Source of the DNA: Pirellulales bacterium
GTDB lineage: Bacteria > Planctomycetota > Planctomycetia > Pirellulales > Thermoguttaceae
NCBI GenBank assembly: GCA_016935315.1
Contig: JAFGRD010000048.1
Span: 1-32,347, forward strand
Length of the DNA stretch: 32,347 nt
Direction of reading: 5' to 3'
Below, piece after piece: positions 1-8,502 of the stretch. Position 1 is the first letter of the stretch, and each line of letters opens with the position of its first letter. The notes beneath the pieces are model-generated. The model was not told the origin of the DNA, did no database searches, and saw nothing but the letters and a program-made list of their open reading frames with translations. Position numbers and translations under genes: made by a program.

Positions 1-893
1 ACGCCTCCACGGACGAGAGCGATTCGTATGCCGAGACGGCCGAGAGCACCGAGACGGCCGAGAGCGAGAGCGACGCCGGCTCGGACGCAGACTACTCTTA
101 CGAATACGACAAGTACGGCGTGTACGAGTACGAGTCGGAGCGGAACACTTGGGAGCAGGACAACGCCGCCGGCGACGGCTCGGAGGCCGGCCGCGAGAAT
201 TCCGGCTACAACGGCTACAGCGTGGCGTATCCCGAACAAGAGAACGCCTACGTGGAATCGCCGGCCGACGATCCTTGCCAGTATCAGGATCCCTGCGAGT
301 ATGAAGACCCCTGCAAGTACGAGGACCAGGGCGCGCACGGGTACGAGTACGACTATGGATACGAGTACTCATATCCGGAGGACAAGTACGGATACGAGGA
401 GGACTTCAGCAGCGAGGCTGAGCAGAGCGGCGCCCAGGACGAGGCGTCCGAGACGGCAGACTCCGAGAGTGGGCTGGAGCTGTCGTATTGGCTGCCGAGC
501 GAGGTGTTGATTGCTTCGGACAGGGAGGTCCTGGCGGAGTTGGCGCGGCTCAGCGAGGAGCCTGCCGGAGTGCGGCACGCGCGTCTGTTCGACTACCTGG
601 AAAGCCTCGGCTGGGAGGCGGCAGACTTCGTCGAACGATTCGAGGACACCACGGGAATCGAGGTCCTCGATCTGGCCGATGATCCGCCGGCTGCCGCGGC
701 CCTGCTGGCGGCGTTTCGGCTGGTCGAGCGCGGCGAAGTGGAAATGGACCGGGGGATCGACATGTTGTGGCGCGGCTTCGAAGGCCTTTCGGAGGAGTGG
801 CTCCGCGACGTGAACGAGATCACCAGCGAGCAGCCCCAATGGGATGACAGCTCCTCGACCCGGCGTGCCGCCGCCGAGTTGCTGCTTTGCTGA
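1..893 (+). CDS. Acidic Tyr/Glu/Asp-rich hypothetical protein (5' truncated)
   Basis: The reading frame is open from the left edge (first full codon at base 3) to TGA at 891-893, so the true start lies outside the window; the GTG at 120 is internal. The visible ~130 N-terminal residues are low complexity, dominated by Ser, Glu, Asp and Tyr. They include three near-repeats of the form DPC-x-Y-x (around 270-325) and a run of alternating Tyr and Glu. From about base 470 the composition becomes normal and helical, ending in a compact Leu/Glu/Trp-containing domain of about 135 residues. I do not recognise the family. No signal peptide can be judged because the start is missing. The acidic tract suggests a disordered, possibly cation-binding or surface-exposed region, but that is inference. 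An intrinsic terminator follows, so this is the last gene of its unit. Confidence 0.7.
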   Translation, partial: ASTDESDSYAETAESTETAESESDAGSDADYSYEYDKYGVYEYESERNTWEQDNAAGDGSEAGRENSGYNGYSVAYPEQENAYVESPADDPCQYQDPCEYEDPCKYEDQGAHGYEYDYGYEYSYPEDKYGYEEDFSSEAEQSGAQDEASETADSESGLELSYWLPSEVLIASDREVLAELARLSEEPAGVRHARLFDYLESLGWEAADFVERFEDTTGIEVLDLADDPPAAAALLAAFRLVERGEVEMDRGIDMLWRGFEGLSEEWLRDVNEITSEQPQWDDSSSTRRAAAELLLC

Positions 894-972
894 GTGCCAC
901 AACCATGGCCGGGCGACCGGGCGTTCCTGACTCACGTGGCCGCCCATAACACATTATCACCAAAAGGCTTAC

Positions 973-1006
973 GGCCCAGGCGGCAACGCGTCGCCTGGGC
1001 CTTTTT
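973..1006 (+). terminator. Intrinsic terminator after the acidic protein gene
   Basis: A perfect 10-bp stem (973-982 pairs with 992-1001, GGCCCAGGCG / CGCCTGGGCC) with a 9-nt loop is followed directly by five T residues at 1002-1006. The upstream AAAAGG also partly pairs with the T tract, so it may work in both directions. It sits 80 bp after the stop codon of the upstream gene. Confidence 0.85.
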
Positions 1007-1103
1007 GCGTCTGTCGGGGGGGGCAGCCTCCGCAGCCGGAAATGTCCGCGTTCTCCCACGTCGCTATCCGGGCGGCCGCTCGGGCCGATTCACTGGTTTT
1101 TGG

Positions 1104-1133
1104 TTGGCAAAATCTCGAAGCATTGAGTAGAAT
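1104..1133 (+). promoter_or_regulatory. Sigma70-type promoter for the VWA/STN gene
   Basis: TTGGCA at 1104-1109 and TAGAAT at 1128-1133 are separated by 18 bp, a good match to the housekeeping -35/-10 pattern. They lie in a locally AT-rich stretch between the upstream terminator and the start codon at 1248. Predicted by eye only. Confidence 0.5.
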
Positions 1134-1247
1134 AAGCGTTGTTGGCTGGTAGTCAATTTCAATGAGAAATTCTCTGCGCACCCGGGCCGTCGCCTCGGAA
1201 CACGACGCGTCGGGGTCCGCGTCATTTTTACGTTGGAGAACGTAGAC

Positions 1248-4200
1248 ATGTCCAAGCATCTTTTCGTCCGATCGGCCATGCTGCCCTTGGCGGCGTGGGC
1301 AGTCGCCCTATGGGGCGCCGTCACCCTGGTTGGCAGCGTCTATGGTGCCGAATCGAGCATTGAGGCAGCTCGACTCGAACGTTTCACGCACACCGACGGC
1401 ACCGACTTCTTCGCGCTGAGCCTACGAGCCAAAACCGTGGCGCCGGCGGCGGGCGCCCGCGACGTCGTCGTGCTGTTCGACACGGCGGCCAGCCAGACGG
1501 GCGATTTCCGGAAGGAAGCGATGGCTGCGCTAAAGGGCGCCCTCTCGGCACTCGCTCCCACCGACCGAGTGCACCTGCTGGCCGTGGATCTCAACGCCGT
1601 GCCGATGACGAAAGGCTTCGTCGCCCCGGATAGCCCGGAGATGGCCGAGGCGCTGCAGAAGCTCGATCGTCGGGTTCCGCTGGGCGCCGGAGACATGCAA
1701 AAGGCGATGACCGCGGCGGCCGACAGTTTCGCCGCCGATTCGGGCAATCCCCGCGCGGTGGTCTACATCGGCGAAGGCAGCAGCCGCGCCAATCTGCTGG
1801 ACGCCGAGGAGTCCAGGCAAATCGTGGCCAGGTTGCGCGACGCTCACATCCCCGTCAACAGTTGCGCCATCGGTCCGCGTCCCGACCGACAGCTCCTGGC
1901 CGCGTTGGCGGGCCGCACGGGCGGAACGATCGTGGAGGCGGACCAGCAGTCCGGCCAGCGCTTGGCTCAGGCGGCCCAGGCCGCGGTCACCTGGCCTTCG
2001 GCCAACGTGAGTTGGCCGGCCGGATTCAACGTCTATCCCGAACAGGTTCCACCGTTGCGGTCCGATCGCGACAGCGTGGTGATTGGCACGTTCTCCGGTC
2101 AAGGGCCGTTCGATATCAGCATGGATACCACCGGCGCGGCAGGCGCCGAAACGCTTTCCTGGTCGGTGACACCGGGGCTATCGACCGATGACAACAACTA
2201 CCTGGTCCAGTTGGTCGATGAAGCCAAAATCGACGGAGGCCTGGGCCTACCGGTGGTCGATTCGGCGACCTTGAAGCTGATTCGAGAAGAGATCAACACC
2301 GGTGGACGCAGCTTCAGCCAACTGGCACGCCAGGCCTTGGCGTCGGGAAACCTCGACAGCGCCGAGCGGCTGGCCGCCGAGGCCTTGCGCCGCGATCCGG
2401 GCAATCCGGACGCGCTGGCGGTCCAAGGGGCGGTGGCGAAGCGTCGCCAGGGCGAGGTGCCACCGGCCGCCGAGCCGCTGGTCGACGCGGGCATTCCGCC
2501 CGTGGCCGGTGTTCCGGGCCCGGGCGGCGATGACTTCAATCTGATCGGCCCTGCCGGCGGCGGCGGCGAGTTCGCCGAAGCGTTCGGCCAGGAACGGAGG
2601 ATGGTCGAACAGGTCATGCGGACCCAGGTGCAAAATGACGTCAACCAGGCCCGGGCCCAGATGGGAACCTATCCCGAAGGGGCCGCGCAGAACCTCAAGA
2701 TCTCGCTGGAGACGCTCAAGCAGGCCCCGGATCTCCGTCCCGAGGTCCGCGACCAGTTGGTCGGCGTGGTTCAGGCGGCGTTGCGTGCGGCCCGCCGGCG
2801 CCAGGTCGAGGTCGAATACGAGCGCCAGCAGCGCGACCAGGTCCTGGCGGAAGCCAAAGAACGCATGCTCATCAATGAGAACCTGTTGCGCAAGCAACAG
2901 AAGGACAAGCAGTTGATGGACCGGTTCGACTCGCTGATGGACGAAGGCCATTACCGGCTCGCCGAAGAAGCGGGCGCGGCGGAAGTCCAGAAGGGAATCG
3001 TCAACGAGGCCCTCGAGTCCGACATCGCCAAGGTAGCTCGCGTGGCGACCCATAACTCCCGGAGTATGGGCTACCTGGCCGACGCGTTGGCGCTGCGGGT
3101 GTTGCGTCAGAAGGGCGTGGTCGACGCGCTGTATCAGACGGAGCTGTCGCACGTTCCCTTCCCCGACGAACCACCCATCGTATACCCGGCCGCCGAAGTC
3201 TGGGAGCAGTTGTCGGCCCGGCGGAAGGAGAAGTACTCGTCGATGAGCCTGGACCAGCTGGGGACGAAGGAGAAAGAGATTGCCGACGCGTTGAAGTCGC
3301 CCACCGAGTTGGACGGCATCGTCGAAATGCCTTTGCAGGACGTGATCGATTTCCTCAAAGACTACCACCAGATCGAGATTCAAATTGACCACAAGGCGTT
3401 GGACCAGGTAGGCATTCAACCCGACGTGCCGATTACCAAGGACCTGAAGGGGATCTCCTTGAGGTCGGCTCTGCGGCTGATGCTGCGCGAACTGGACCTG
3501 ACCTACATGATCAAGGACGAAGTGCTCTTGATCACCACGCCCGAGGCAACCGAAGAGGAGTTGACCACCCGTGTCTATCCAGTGGCTGATCTCGTGCTGC
3601 CAATCCAGAGCAGCATGGGGATGGGCGGCATGGGAATGATGGGCATGGGCGGCATGGGAATGGGCGGAGGCATGGGAGGCATGGGCGGCATGGGCGGCAT
3701 GGGAGGCATGGGAGGCATGGGCGGAGGCATGGGGGGTATGGGTGGCATGGGAGGAGGCATGGGCGGCATGGGAATGGGCATGTTTAACGTGCCGCGTGGC
3801 GTCCTGCCTGAGGTCCCGCCCGGCGGGTTCCGTGCCTTCTCGGTCGAGGACGACCTGTCCGCCTCGCCCAAGGCGGCCAAGAACGCGCCCAGTGCGGGCA
3901 AAGCGGAAGCAATGCCCACCGACTTCGCGCCGGGAACCGATCCGCACGTCGTGTGGGAGCAGTATTTCTCGGCCCACCAGCCCGAGCCGGAGGCGGTTCG
4001 CAATGCCGTTCGCCGGCTGAGAGACGCCAAGAAGTTCGACCACGTGATTGCCCTGGTCAGCGCGGCCTTGCGGCACAACCAGGCCCAGCCGTGGATGTAC
4101 GACGCGATGACCATCGCCATGCAAATCGAAGGGTGGTCGCAGGAAGAGATCGAGCGCGCCGTGATGTCGGCGGTCGACTTTGCCAACAATGCGGCCGACT

Positions 4201-5384
4201 TGATGCACGTCGGTGCCTATCTTGTCCGTCTCGGCTTGGACCGGCGGGCGTTGCAGGTGTTCCATCAGGTGGCCGAAGCGGAACCCCTTTGGCCCGAGCC
4301 TTACATGCTTGGCCTGAAAACGGCCAAGCGACTAGACGATCTGGAGGGCATCCAGTGGTCGACGCTGGGGATTCTCAGCCAGGCCTGGGCCAAGGATCAA
4401 GTGGAGGTGGGCAAAGCGGGTCTCTACGCAGCCAAGGCCGCACTGGAACGACTGCGCCGGGAGAAGCGGTTCGAAGAGGCCGAGCGATTCGAGGCCGCGT
4501 TGAATCAGGCGATCCGGCGCGACTGCGTGATTGTCGTCTCTTGGACCGGCGATGCCGACGTGGACCTGGTGGTGGAAGAGCCTTCCGGCTCGGTCTGCTC
4601 TTTGCGAAATCCCCGCACCAGCTCCGGAGGCGTCATGCTTGGCGACACCTTCTCGCGCGTCGGCGACGACAGCTTCAAGAAGGGATACCGGGAAGTCTAC
4701 GTTTGCCCCAAGGGATTCGACGGGACGTACCGGCTGCTGGTCCGCCGCGTTTGGGGCAAGGTCACGGCCGGCAACGTGTCGGTCGAAGTGTGCACGCACT
4801 ACCGCAGCGAGGACGAAGCCCACCTGAGCAAGAACATCGCCTTGACGAACGACGAGGCCGTGGTGGCGTTCGACCTGGAAGGCGGGCGCCGCCGGGAGCA
4901 ACTCCAACAGCACCAAGTGGCCAACGCGGCGGTCGGACAGATCGCCGTGGGACGCCAGGTCCTGGCCCAGCAGCTTGCAGCCGCCTTCGATCCCGCCGCG
5001 CTGAGTAGCCTGGCGATGGCCCGCAGCGGCGACGACTTCCGCTTCAACCCGTTGTTCCGGACCGGTGGGGCCGTCGGCTACCAGCCGGTGATCATTACGT
5101 TGCCGGAAGGCACCAACTTGGGGGCTACGGCCGTGGTCTCGGCCGATCGGCGTTATGTCCGCATCACGCCCCAGCCGTTGTTTTCCGGCATTGCCGAGGT
5201 CAACGTCTTCAACATGTCCACCGGCTCGAACACATCGGGGGCCGGCGGAACCGGCGGCCAGGGGTTCAGCGGCCTCGGCGGTGGTACGGGCGGGACCGGC
5301 GGCGGCTATAGCGGCGGCGGCTTCGGCGGCGGCATGGGCGGCGGCATGGGCGGCATGGGCGGCGGCGGCATGGGCATGTTCTGA
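1248..5384 (+). CDS. Giant exported VWA / TPR / STN / DUF2135-like protein with Gly-Met tracts
   Basis: The ATG at 1248 is preferred over the in-frame TTG at 1233 because GGAG lies at 1235-1238 at normal spacing. The product is 1378 residues. Residues 1-35 form a signal peptide (cleavage near VYGA). Residues ~68-260 resemble a von Willebrand A domain. Its metal-site motif reads DTAAS (Asp78) where DxSxS is expected, so the first Ser is missing. A TPR-like unit lies at ~350-402 and a charged coiled coil near 520-590. An STN-like (secretin/TonB short N-terminal) domain is at ~683-784. A Gly/Met-rich tract (788-844) comes next, then helical repeats. Residues ~1092-1190 resemble the DUF2135/YfaP fold (WTGDADVDLVV motif). 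A second Gly/Met tract forms the C terminus. The family is known mainly as large planctomycete surface or periplasmic proteins without an assigned function; a scaffold or adhesion role is a guess. It stands alone between a terminator and the convergent tsaD. Confidence 0.85.
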   Translation: MSKHLFVRSAMLPLAAWAVALWGAVTLVGSVYGAESSIEAARLERFTHTDGTDFFALSLRAKTVAPAAGARDVVVLFDTAASQTGDFRKEAMAALKGALSALAPTDRVHLLAVDLNAVPMTKGFVAPDSPEMAEALQKLDRRVPLGAGDMQKAMTAAADSFAADSGNPRAVVYIGEGSSRANLLDAEESRQIVARLRDAHIPVNSCAIGPRPDRQLLAALAGRTGGTIVEADQQSGQRLAQAAQAAVTWPSANVSWPAGFNVYPEQVPPLRSDRDSVVIGTFSGQGPFDISMDTTGAAGAETLSWSVTPGLSTDDNNYLVQLVDEAKIDGGLGLPVVDSATLKLIREEINTGGRSFSQLARQALASGNLDSAERLAAEALRRDPGNPDALAVQGAVAKRRQGEVPPAAEPLVDAGIPPVAGVPGPGGDDFNLIGPAGGGGEFAEAFGQERRMVEQVMRTQVQNDVNQARAQMGTYPEGAAQNLKISLETLKQAPDLRPEVRDQLVGVVQAALRAARRRQVEVEYERQQRDQVLAEAKERMLINENLLRKQQKDKQLMDRFDSLMDEGHYRLAEEAGAAEVQKGIVNEALESDIAKVARVATHNSRSMGYLADALALRVLRQKGVVDALYQTELSHVPFPDEPPIVYPAAEVWEQLSARRKEKYSSMSLDQLGTKEKEIADALKSPTELDGIVEMPLQDVIDFLKDYHQIEIQIDHKALDQVGIQPDVPITKDLKGISLRSALRLMLRELDLTYMIKDEVLLITTPEATEEELTTRVYPVADLVLPIQSSMGMGGMGMMGMGGMGMGGGMGGMGGMGGMGGMGGMGGGMGGMGGMGGGMGGMGMGMFNVPRGVLPEVPPGGFRAFSVEDDLSASPKAAKNAPSAGKAEAMPTDFAPGTDPHVVWEQYFSAHQPEPEAVRNAVRRLRDAKKFDHVIALVSAALRHNQAQPWMYDAMTIAMQIEGWSQEEIERAVMSAVDFANNAADLMHVGAYLVRLGLDRRALQVFHQVAEAEPLWPEPYMLGLKTAKRLDDLEGIQWSTLGILSQAWAKDQVEVGKAGLYAAKAALERLRREKRFEEAERFEAALNQAIRRDCVIVVSWTGDADVDLVVEEPSGSVCSLRNPRTSSGGVMLGDTFSRVGDDSFKKGYREVYVCPKGFDGTYRLLVRRVWGKVTAGNVSVEVCTHYRSEDEAHLSKNIALTNDEAVVAFDLEGGRRREQLQQHQVANAAVGQIAVGRQVLAQQLAAAFDPAALSSLAMARSGDDFRFNPLFRTGGAVGYQPVIITLPEGTNLGATAVVSADRRYVRITPQPLFSGIAEVNVFNMSTGSNTSGAGGTGGQGFSGLGGGTGGTGGGYSGGGFGGGMGGGMGGMGGGGMGMF
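3613..3782 (+). repeat. Gly/Met-rich tandem coding repeat
   Basis: About 55 codons of short units meaning Met-Gly-Gly and Met-Gly-Met-Gly, encoded by runs of ATGGGCGGC and ATGGGAGGC variants. Synonymous differences between units show it is not a perfectly fresh expansion. The tract links the STN-like domain to the C-terminal half of the protein. A similar but Gly-richer tract closes the gene at about 5230-5384. Confidence 0.85.
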
Positions 5385-5385
5385 T

Positions 5386-5423
5386 CCGCCCGCGCGCCGA
5401 TAACAGGAGTTTCCGGCGGGCGG
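5386..5423. terminator. Possible hairpin between convergent genes
   Basis: CCGCCCGC at 5386-5393 pairs perfectly with GCGGGCGG at 5416-5423, with a 22-nt loop, in the 58-bp gap between the VWA gene and convergent tsaD. There is no T tract, so a termination role is weakly supported. Confidence 0.25.
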
Positions 5424-5442
5424 TGTTCTCCGTGTCGAGGAC

Positions 5443-6471
5443 TCAGCCCGTCTTGCGCACGACGCCGGGAAAAACGTCCAGGTCGAGGTCTTCGACCAGT
5501 CCCGCGCGGAGCCGCTCGACGGCAATCGCGCCCATCACGGCGTTGTCGGTGCACAGTCGCAGCGGCGCCACGTGGAGCCGGATGTCTCGGCGATCGGCTT
5601 CCTCCTTCAGTCGCTGGCGAAGCCTGGTGTTGGCCGCCACTCCTCCGCCGACGCAGAGGATACTCAGACCGGTCTGTCGCAAGGCCGCAAATGCCTTGCC
5701 CACCAGGCAGTCGACCACCGCCTCCTGAAAGCTGGCCGCCAGATCGGCCACCTGGGAGTCGGCGAGTTGGACCTTGGCGAAGTCCTGTCGGCCGGGCCCG
5801 ACGAGCTGATAGCGCACGGCTGTTTTCAGCCCGCTGAAGCTGAAGTCGAGCCGGTCTTCGTCCCGCAACAGCGCGCGGGGCAACCGATAGGCGGTCGGGT
5901 CGCCGTGCTCAGCCGCCCGCTGGATCGAAGGGCCGCCCGGATAAGGCAGCGAGAGCATGCTGGCCACCTTGTCGAACGCCTCGCCCGCCGCATCGTCGGT
6001 CGTGGCGCCCAGCAGGTCGAACTGCAGCGGTCCGCCGCAGCGGTAGAGACTGGTGTGGCCGCCGCTGACGATCAGTCCGACGCAGGGAAATACGTCCTCG
6101 TCGCTGGCCAACCGGCACGCGTAAATGTGCGCCTGGAGGTGATTGACGGCCACCAGCGGCACATCCAGGGCCACGCAGAGTGCCTTGGCGGCCACCAGCC
6201 CCACCAGCAGCGACCCGGCCAGCCCGGGCGTGTTGGCCACGGCCACCGCGTCCAGCTCGGCCAAGGAAACGCCCGCCTGCCGCAACGCCTGGTCGATCAC
6301 CGGGAGGATCCGCTCCAGATGGGCCCGCGAGGCAATTTCGGGCACGACGCCGCCAAACCGCTTGTGCAGATCGTCTTGCGAGGCGACCACCGAGCCCAGC
6401 ACCTCCAGCCGGTCGGTTACCACGGCCGCGGCCGTCTCGTCGCACGTCGTTTCCAGGGTAAGAAGCTTCAC
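5443..6471 (-). CDS. tsaD: tRNA N6-adenosine threonylcarbamoyltransferase TsaD
   Basis: TsaD transfers the threonylcarbamoyl group from threonylcarbamoyl-AMP to A37 of tRNAs that read ANN codons, working with TsaB and TsaE in the cytoplasm. The 342-residue product starts with LTLETTCDET, the family's opening motif, and keeps the metal-binding His111 and His115 in VNHLQAH. It also has SGGHTSL, FSFSGLKTA and the late CVGGGVAANTRLR and CTDNAVM motifs. I chose the GTG at 6471 because it gives the usual short N terminus. Another GTG at 6501 would add ten residues, and neither has a clear Shine-Dalgarno sequence. It lies about 100 bp downstream of the S41 protease on the same strand and may be cotranscribed. 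Length and motifs are complete. Confidence 0.95.
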   Translation of the reverse strand: MKLLTLETTCDETAAAVVTDRLEVLGSVVASQDDLHKRFGGVVPEIASRAHLERILPVIDQALRQAGVSLAELDAVAVANTPGLAGSLLVGLVAAKALCVALDVPLVAVNHLQAHIYACRLASDEDVFPCVGLIVSGGHTSLYRCGGPLQFDLLGATTDDAAGEAFDKVASMLSLPYPGGPSIQRAAEHGDPTAYRLPRALLRDEDRLDFSFSGLKTAVRYQLVGPGRQDFAKVQLADSQVADLAASFQEAVVDCLVGKAFAALRQTGLSILCVGGGVAANTRLRQRLKEEADRRDIRLHVAPLRLCTDNAVMGAIAVERLRAGLVEDLDLDVFPGVVRKTG

Positions 6472-6598
6472 GTCGGCGGCCCGTTGGCAGACCCGTAGCA
6501 CTATTCGGCCAAATGGTAGCTCAAATCGCGCGACTTCGAATTCGCGACCCTTCGCAATCGCAACAGGCTGAATTCTTGTGATTCAGCTACGAGTCGCG

Positions 6599-8218
6599 CT
6601 AGCCGCTCTTGCCGGCCTTGGTTTCTGCCGCCGGGTTTCCCTCCGCCGGCTTCTCGGCAGTGTGGAGGTCCTTCTCGGCGCGGGCCAATTCCTCGGTCAG
6701 GTAATCGACAGCCTTCTGCAATTGGCGATCGACAAACGCCCGGTCGTCGGGCTTGGCGCCCTCCGGTTGAACGCCGGCGTCGGCGGCCGGCTTCGCGTCA
6801 CCGGCTGGCTTCGCATCACCGGCCGGCTTGGCATCGTCGGTTGGCTTGGCATCGTCGGTTGGCTTGGCATCATCGGCTGGCTTCGCATCACCGGCCGGCT
6901 TGGTATCGTCAGCTGGCTTGGTATCGTCAGCTGGCTTGGTATCATCGGTAGGCTTGGCATCGTCGGTGGGCTTCGGATCACCGGTCACGACGCGGACGAT
7001 GTCGCGCTGGCGTTGTTGGCGCAACAGAGTACCGGTCTCTCGGGCGTTGAGCTTCACCTCGAACCCCGGATCGGGCTTCACGCCCCATTCGTCTTCGTCC
7101 TTGGCGTTGGGAAAGCGGTGGATGTTCTTTCCGCTGGGACGGCGATAGCTGGCGGTGGTCAACTTCAACGCACTGCGGGGCTTCATGTCCTCCGGATCGA
7201 TCTCCAGCTCGATAACGTTCTGAACACTGCCTTTGCCCCAGGTCCTTTCTCCGACAATGACCGCCCGGTGGTGGTCTTGAAGACAGGCGGAAACGATCTC
7301 GCTGGCGCTGGCGCTGTATCGATTCACCAGCACGACCATGGGGAAGTCTTCGAAGGTGCCCTCCGCTTCGGCCTCCCAAGTCCGCTCGGGGCTGTTGCGA
7401 CCTTCGGTGCTGACCAGGCGGCCCTTGGAGACGAACAGGTCGCAGACTTCGATCGCGGAATTCAGCAGCCCGCCCGGATTGAACCGCAAATCGAGGATCA
7501 GCCCGCGCCGCCCGGCGTCGCGCATCTGTCGGACGGCCTTGCGAATCTCGCCGGCCGTGTCGCGGCTGAACGCGGTGACTCGCACGTAGCCGATCTGCTG
7601 CCGGGAAGCGAGGTTGTACTCCCAGGCGCCGTCCGCCTTGCGGCGATCGCCCAAAACGGTCTCGACGTGGATGATCTCGCGAGTCATCGTCACGTCGATC
7701 TCTTCGGTGGAATCGGCGTGAACGATGGTGATCGACACGTCGGTGCCCGCCTTGCCTTTCAGCCGCTGCACGGCCTCGTCCAGGCGGATTCCGTCGGTGC
7801 TCTCGCCCGCGATCTTGACGATCCGGTCGCCGGCCAGCAGCCCGGCCCGCTGGGCGGGCGTGCCGACCAACGGGCTGACCACGGTCAGTTGCCCGCCCAC
7901 GAGGTCGACTTGAATGCCGATGCCGCCGAACGCGCTCTCCACGGTGCTGCGAAACGGCTCCCACTCTTTCGGGCCGATGTAACTCGAGTAGGGATCCAAC
8001 TTGCCGAGCATGCCCTCGATGGCGGCTTCCATCAACTCCCGGCGGTCGACCTTCTTGACGTAGTTGCGTTCGACCTGGTCCATCGTATCAACCAGGATCT
8101 TATACAGTTCGTAGTAGTCGTCCTCGCTCGGCTTCGACCGTTCGGCCGATGCGCCGGCCGCCGCAAGACCACAGAGAACAACCAGCACCAGCAAGAAAGC
8201 AGGGATGCGTCGAGCCAT
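6599..8218 (-). CDS. Carboxy-terminal processing protease (S41 family) with Lys-Pro repeat tail
   Basis: CtpA/Prc-type serine protease that trims or degrades proteins outside the cytoplasm. The 539-residue product has a signal peptide (1-25), an N-terminal helical region, a PDZ domain (~95-180) and the S41 core. Ser304 in YSASASE and Lys329 in WGKGS form the expected Ser/Lys dyad, 25 residues apart as in the E. coli and B. subtilis enzymes. Unusually, residues ~416-481 are eleven consecutive hexapeptides of the type KPxDDA, followed by a short helical C terminus. The repeat probably forms an extended, charged linker, perhaps through cell-envelope material, but this is inference. The ATG has a strong GGAGG seven bases upstream. 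A promoter-like pair lies at 8333-8361. tsaD follows on the same strand. Confidence 0.93.
   Translation of the reverse strand: MARRIPAFLLVLVVLCGLAAAGASAERSKPSEDDYYELYKILVDTMDQVERNYVKKVDRRELMEAAIEGMLGKLDPYSSYIGPKEWEPFRSTVESAFGGIGIQVDLVGGQLTVVSPLVGTPAQRAGLLAGDRIVKIAGESTDGIRLDEAVQRLKGKAGTDVSITIVHADSTEEIDVTMTREIIHVETVLGDRRKADGAWEYNLASRQQIGYVRVTAFSRDTAGEIRKAVRQMRDAGRRGLILDLRFNPGGLLNSAIEVCDLFVSKGRLVSTEGRNSPERTWEAEAEGTFEDFPMVVLVNRYSASASEIVSACLQDHHRAVIVGERTWGKGSVQNVIELEIDPEDMKPRSALKLTTASYRRPSGKNIHRFPNAKDEDEWGVKPDPGFEVKLNARETGTLLRQQRQRDIVRVVTGDPKPTDDAKPTDDTKPADDTKPADDTKPAGDAKPADDAKPTDDAKPTDDAKPAGDAKPAGDAKPAADAGVQPEGAKPDDRAFVDRQLQKAVDYLTEELARAEKDLHTAEKPAEGNPAAETKAGKSG
6776..6973 (-). repeat. Eleven 18-bp coding repeats (KPxDDA-type hexapeptides)
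   Basis: 198 bp made of eleven in-frame 18-bp units in the S41 protease gene. The third residue alternates Thr/Ala and the fourth and sixth vary (DDA, DDT, GDA, ADA). High identity between adjacent units suggests recent expansion by slippage or unequal exchange, so copy number may differ between strains. The repeat also creates a long artificial antisense ORF. Confidence 0.9.
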
Positions 8219-8332
8219 CGATCAACCTCCCGGTGATGAGCCGGCCACAAAGAACCGGCCGGGCAAGCCGGCCGCGCCATGGCAACGGGTTCCGTCGTGT
8301 GCGCGCTCCATCGTGTACGCGATACGCAGTTA

Positions 8333-8361
8333 AGTATAGTGAACTCGCGTAGGCCAGGCAA
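8333..8361 (-). promoter_or_regulatory. Sigma70-type promoter upstream of the S41 protease gene
   Basis: Read on the minus strand, TTGCCT (8361-8356) and TATACT (8338-8333) are separated by exactly 17 bp, close to the housekeeping consensus. It lies about 115 bp before the protease start codon and is the likely promoter of protease plus tsaD. Confidence 0.55.
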
Positions 8362-8502
8362 GGCGGGTTGACCATAGCCCGGTCGAGGGCAGTTCACATT
8401 CGGGCTCAGACCCACCATCTGTGTGTGCTTGTGCGGACCGTTCGCGGCTCGCGCCTGCTCCGCCCGGCCGTGGCTCCCTTGGCCGCCACCGCTGCCGCTG
8501 GG

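Larger units (their letters stand above)
894..1247. other. Intergenic region with terminator and promoter
   Basis: This 354-bp gap separates two genes on the same strand. It contains the terminator at 973-1006 and a promoter-like pair at 1104-1133. I see no further ORF with coding character and no recognisable RNA gene. The untranslated leader of the downstream gene would be about 110 nt. Confidence 0.6.

Noticed and set aside
3613-3782. Tandem units considered as a CRISPR-like or minisatellite array
   Set aside because: Units are 6-9 bp, in frame, and encode Gly/Met inside a long intact gene; there are no spacers.
2247-4265. 672-codon open frame on the minus strand
   Set aside because: Antisense to the VWA/STN gene. 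Its His/Ala/Ser repeat is simply the reverse reading of the Gly/Met tract, and it has no start signal or motif.
6578-8236. 552-codon open frame on the plus strand with Gly-Trp-Leu repeats
   Set aside because: Antisense to the S41 protease; the repeat is the mirror of the KPxDDA units. The protease on the other strand has a full catalytic dyad and ribosome-binding site.
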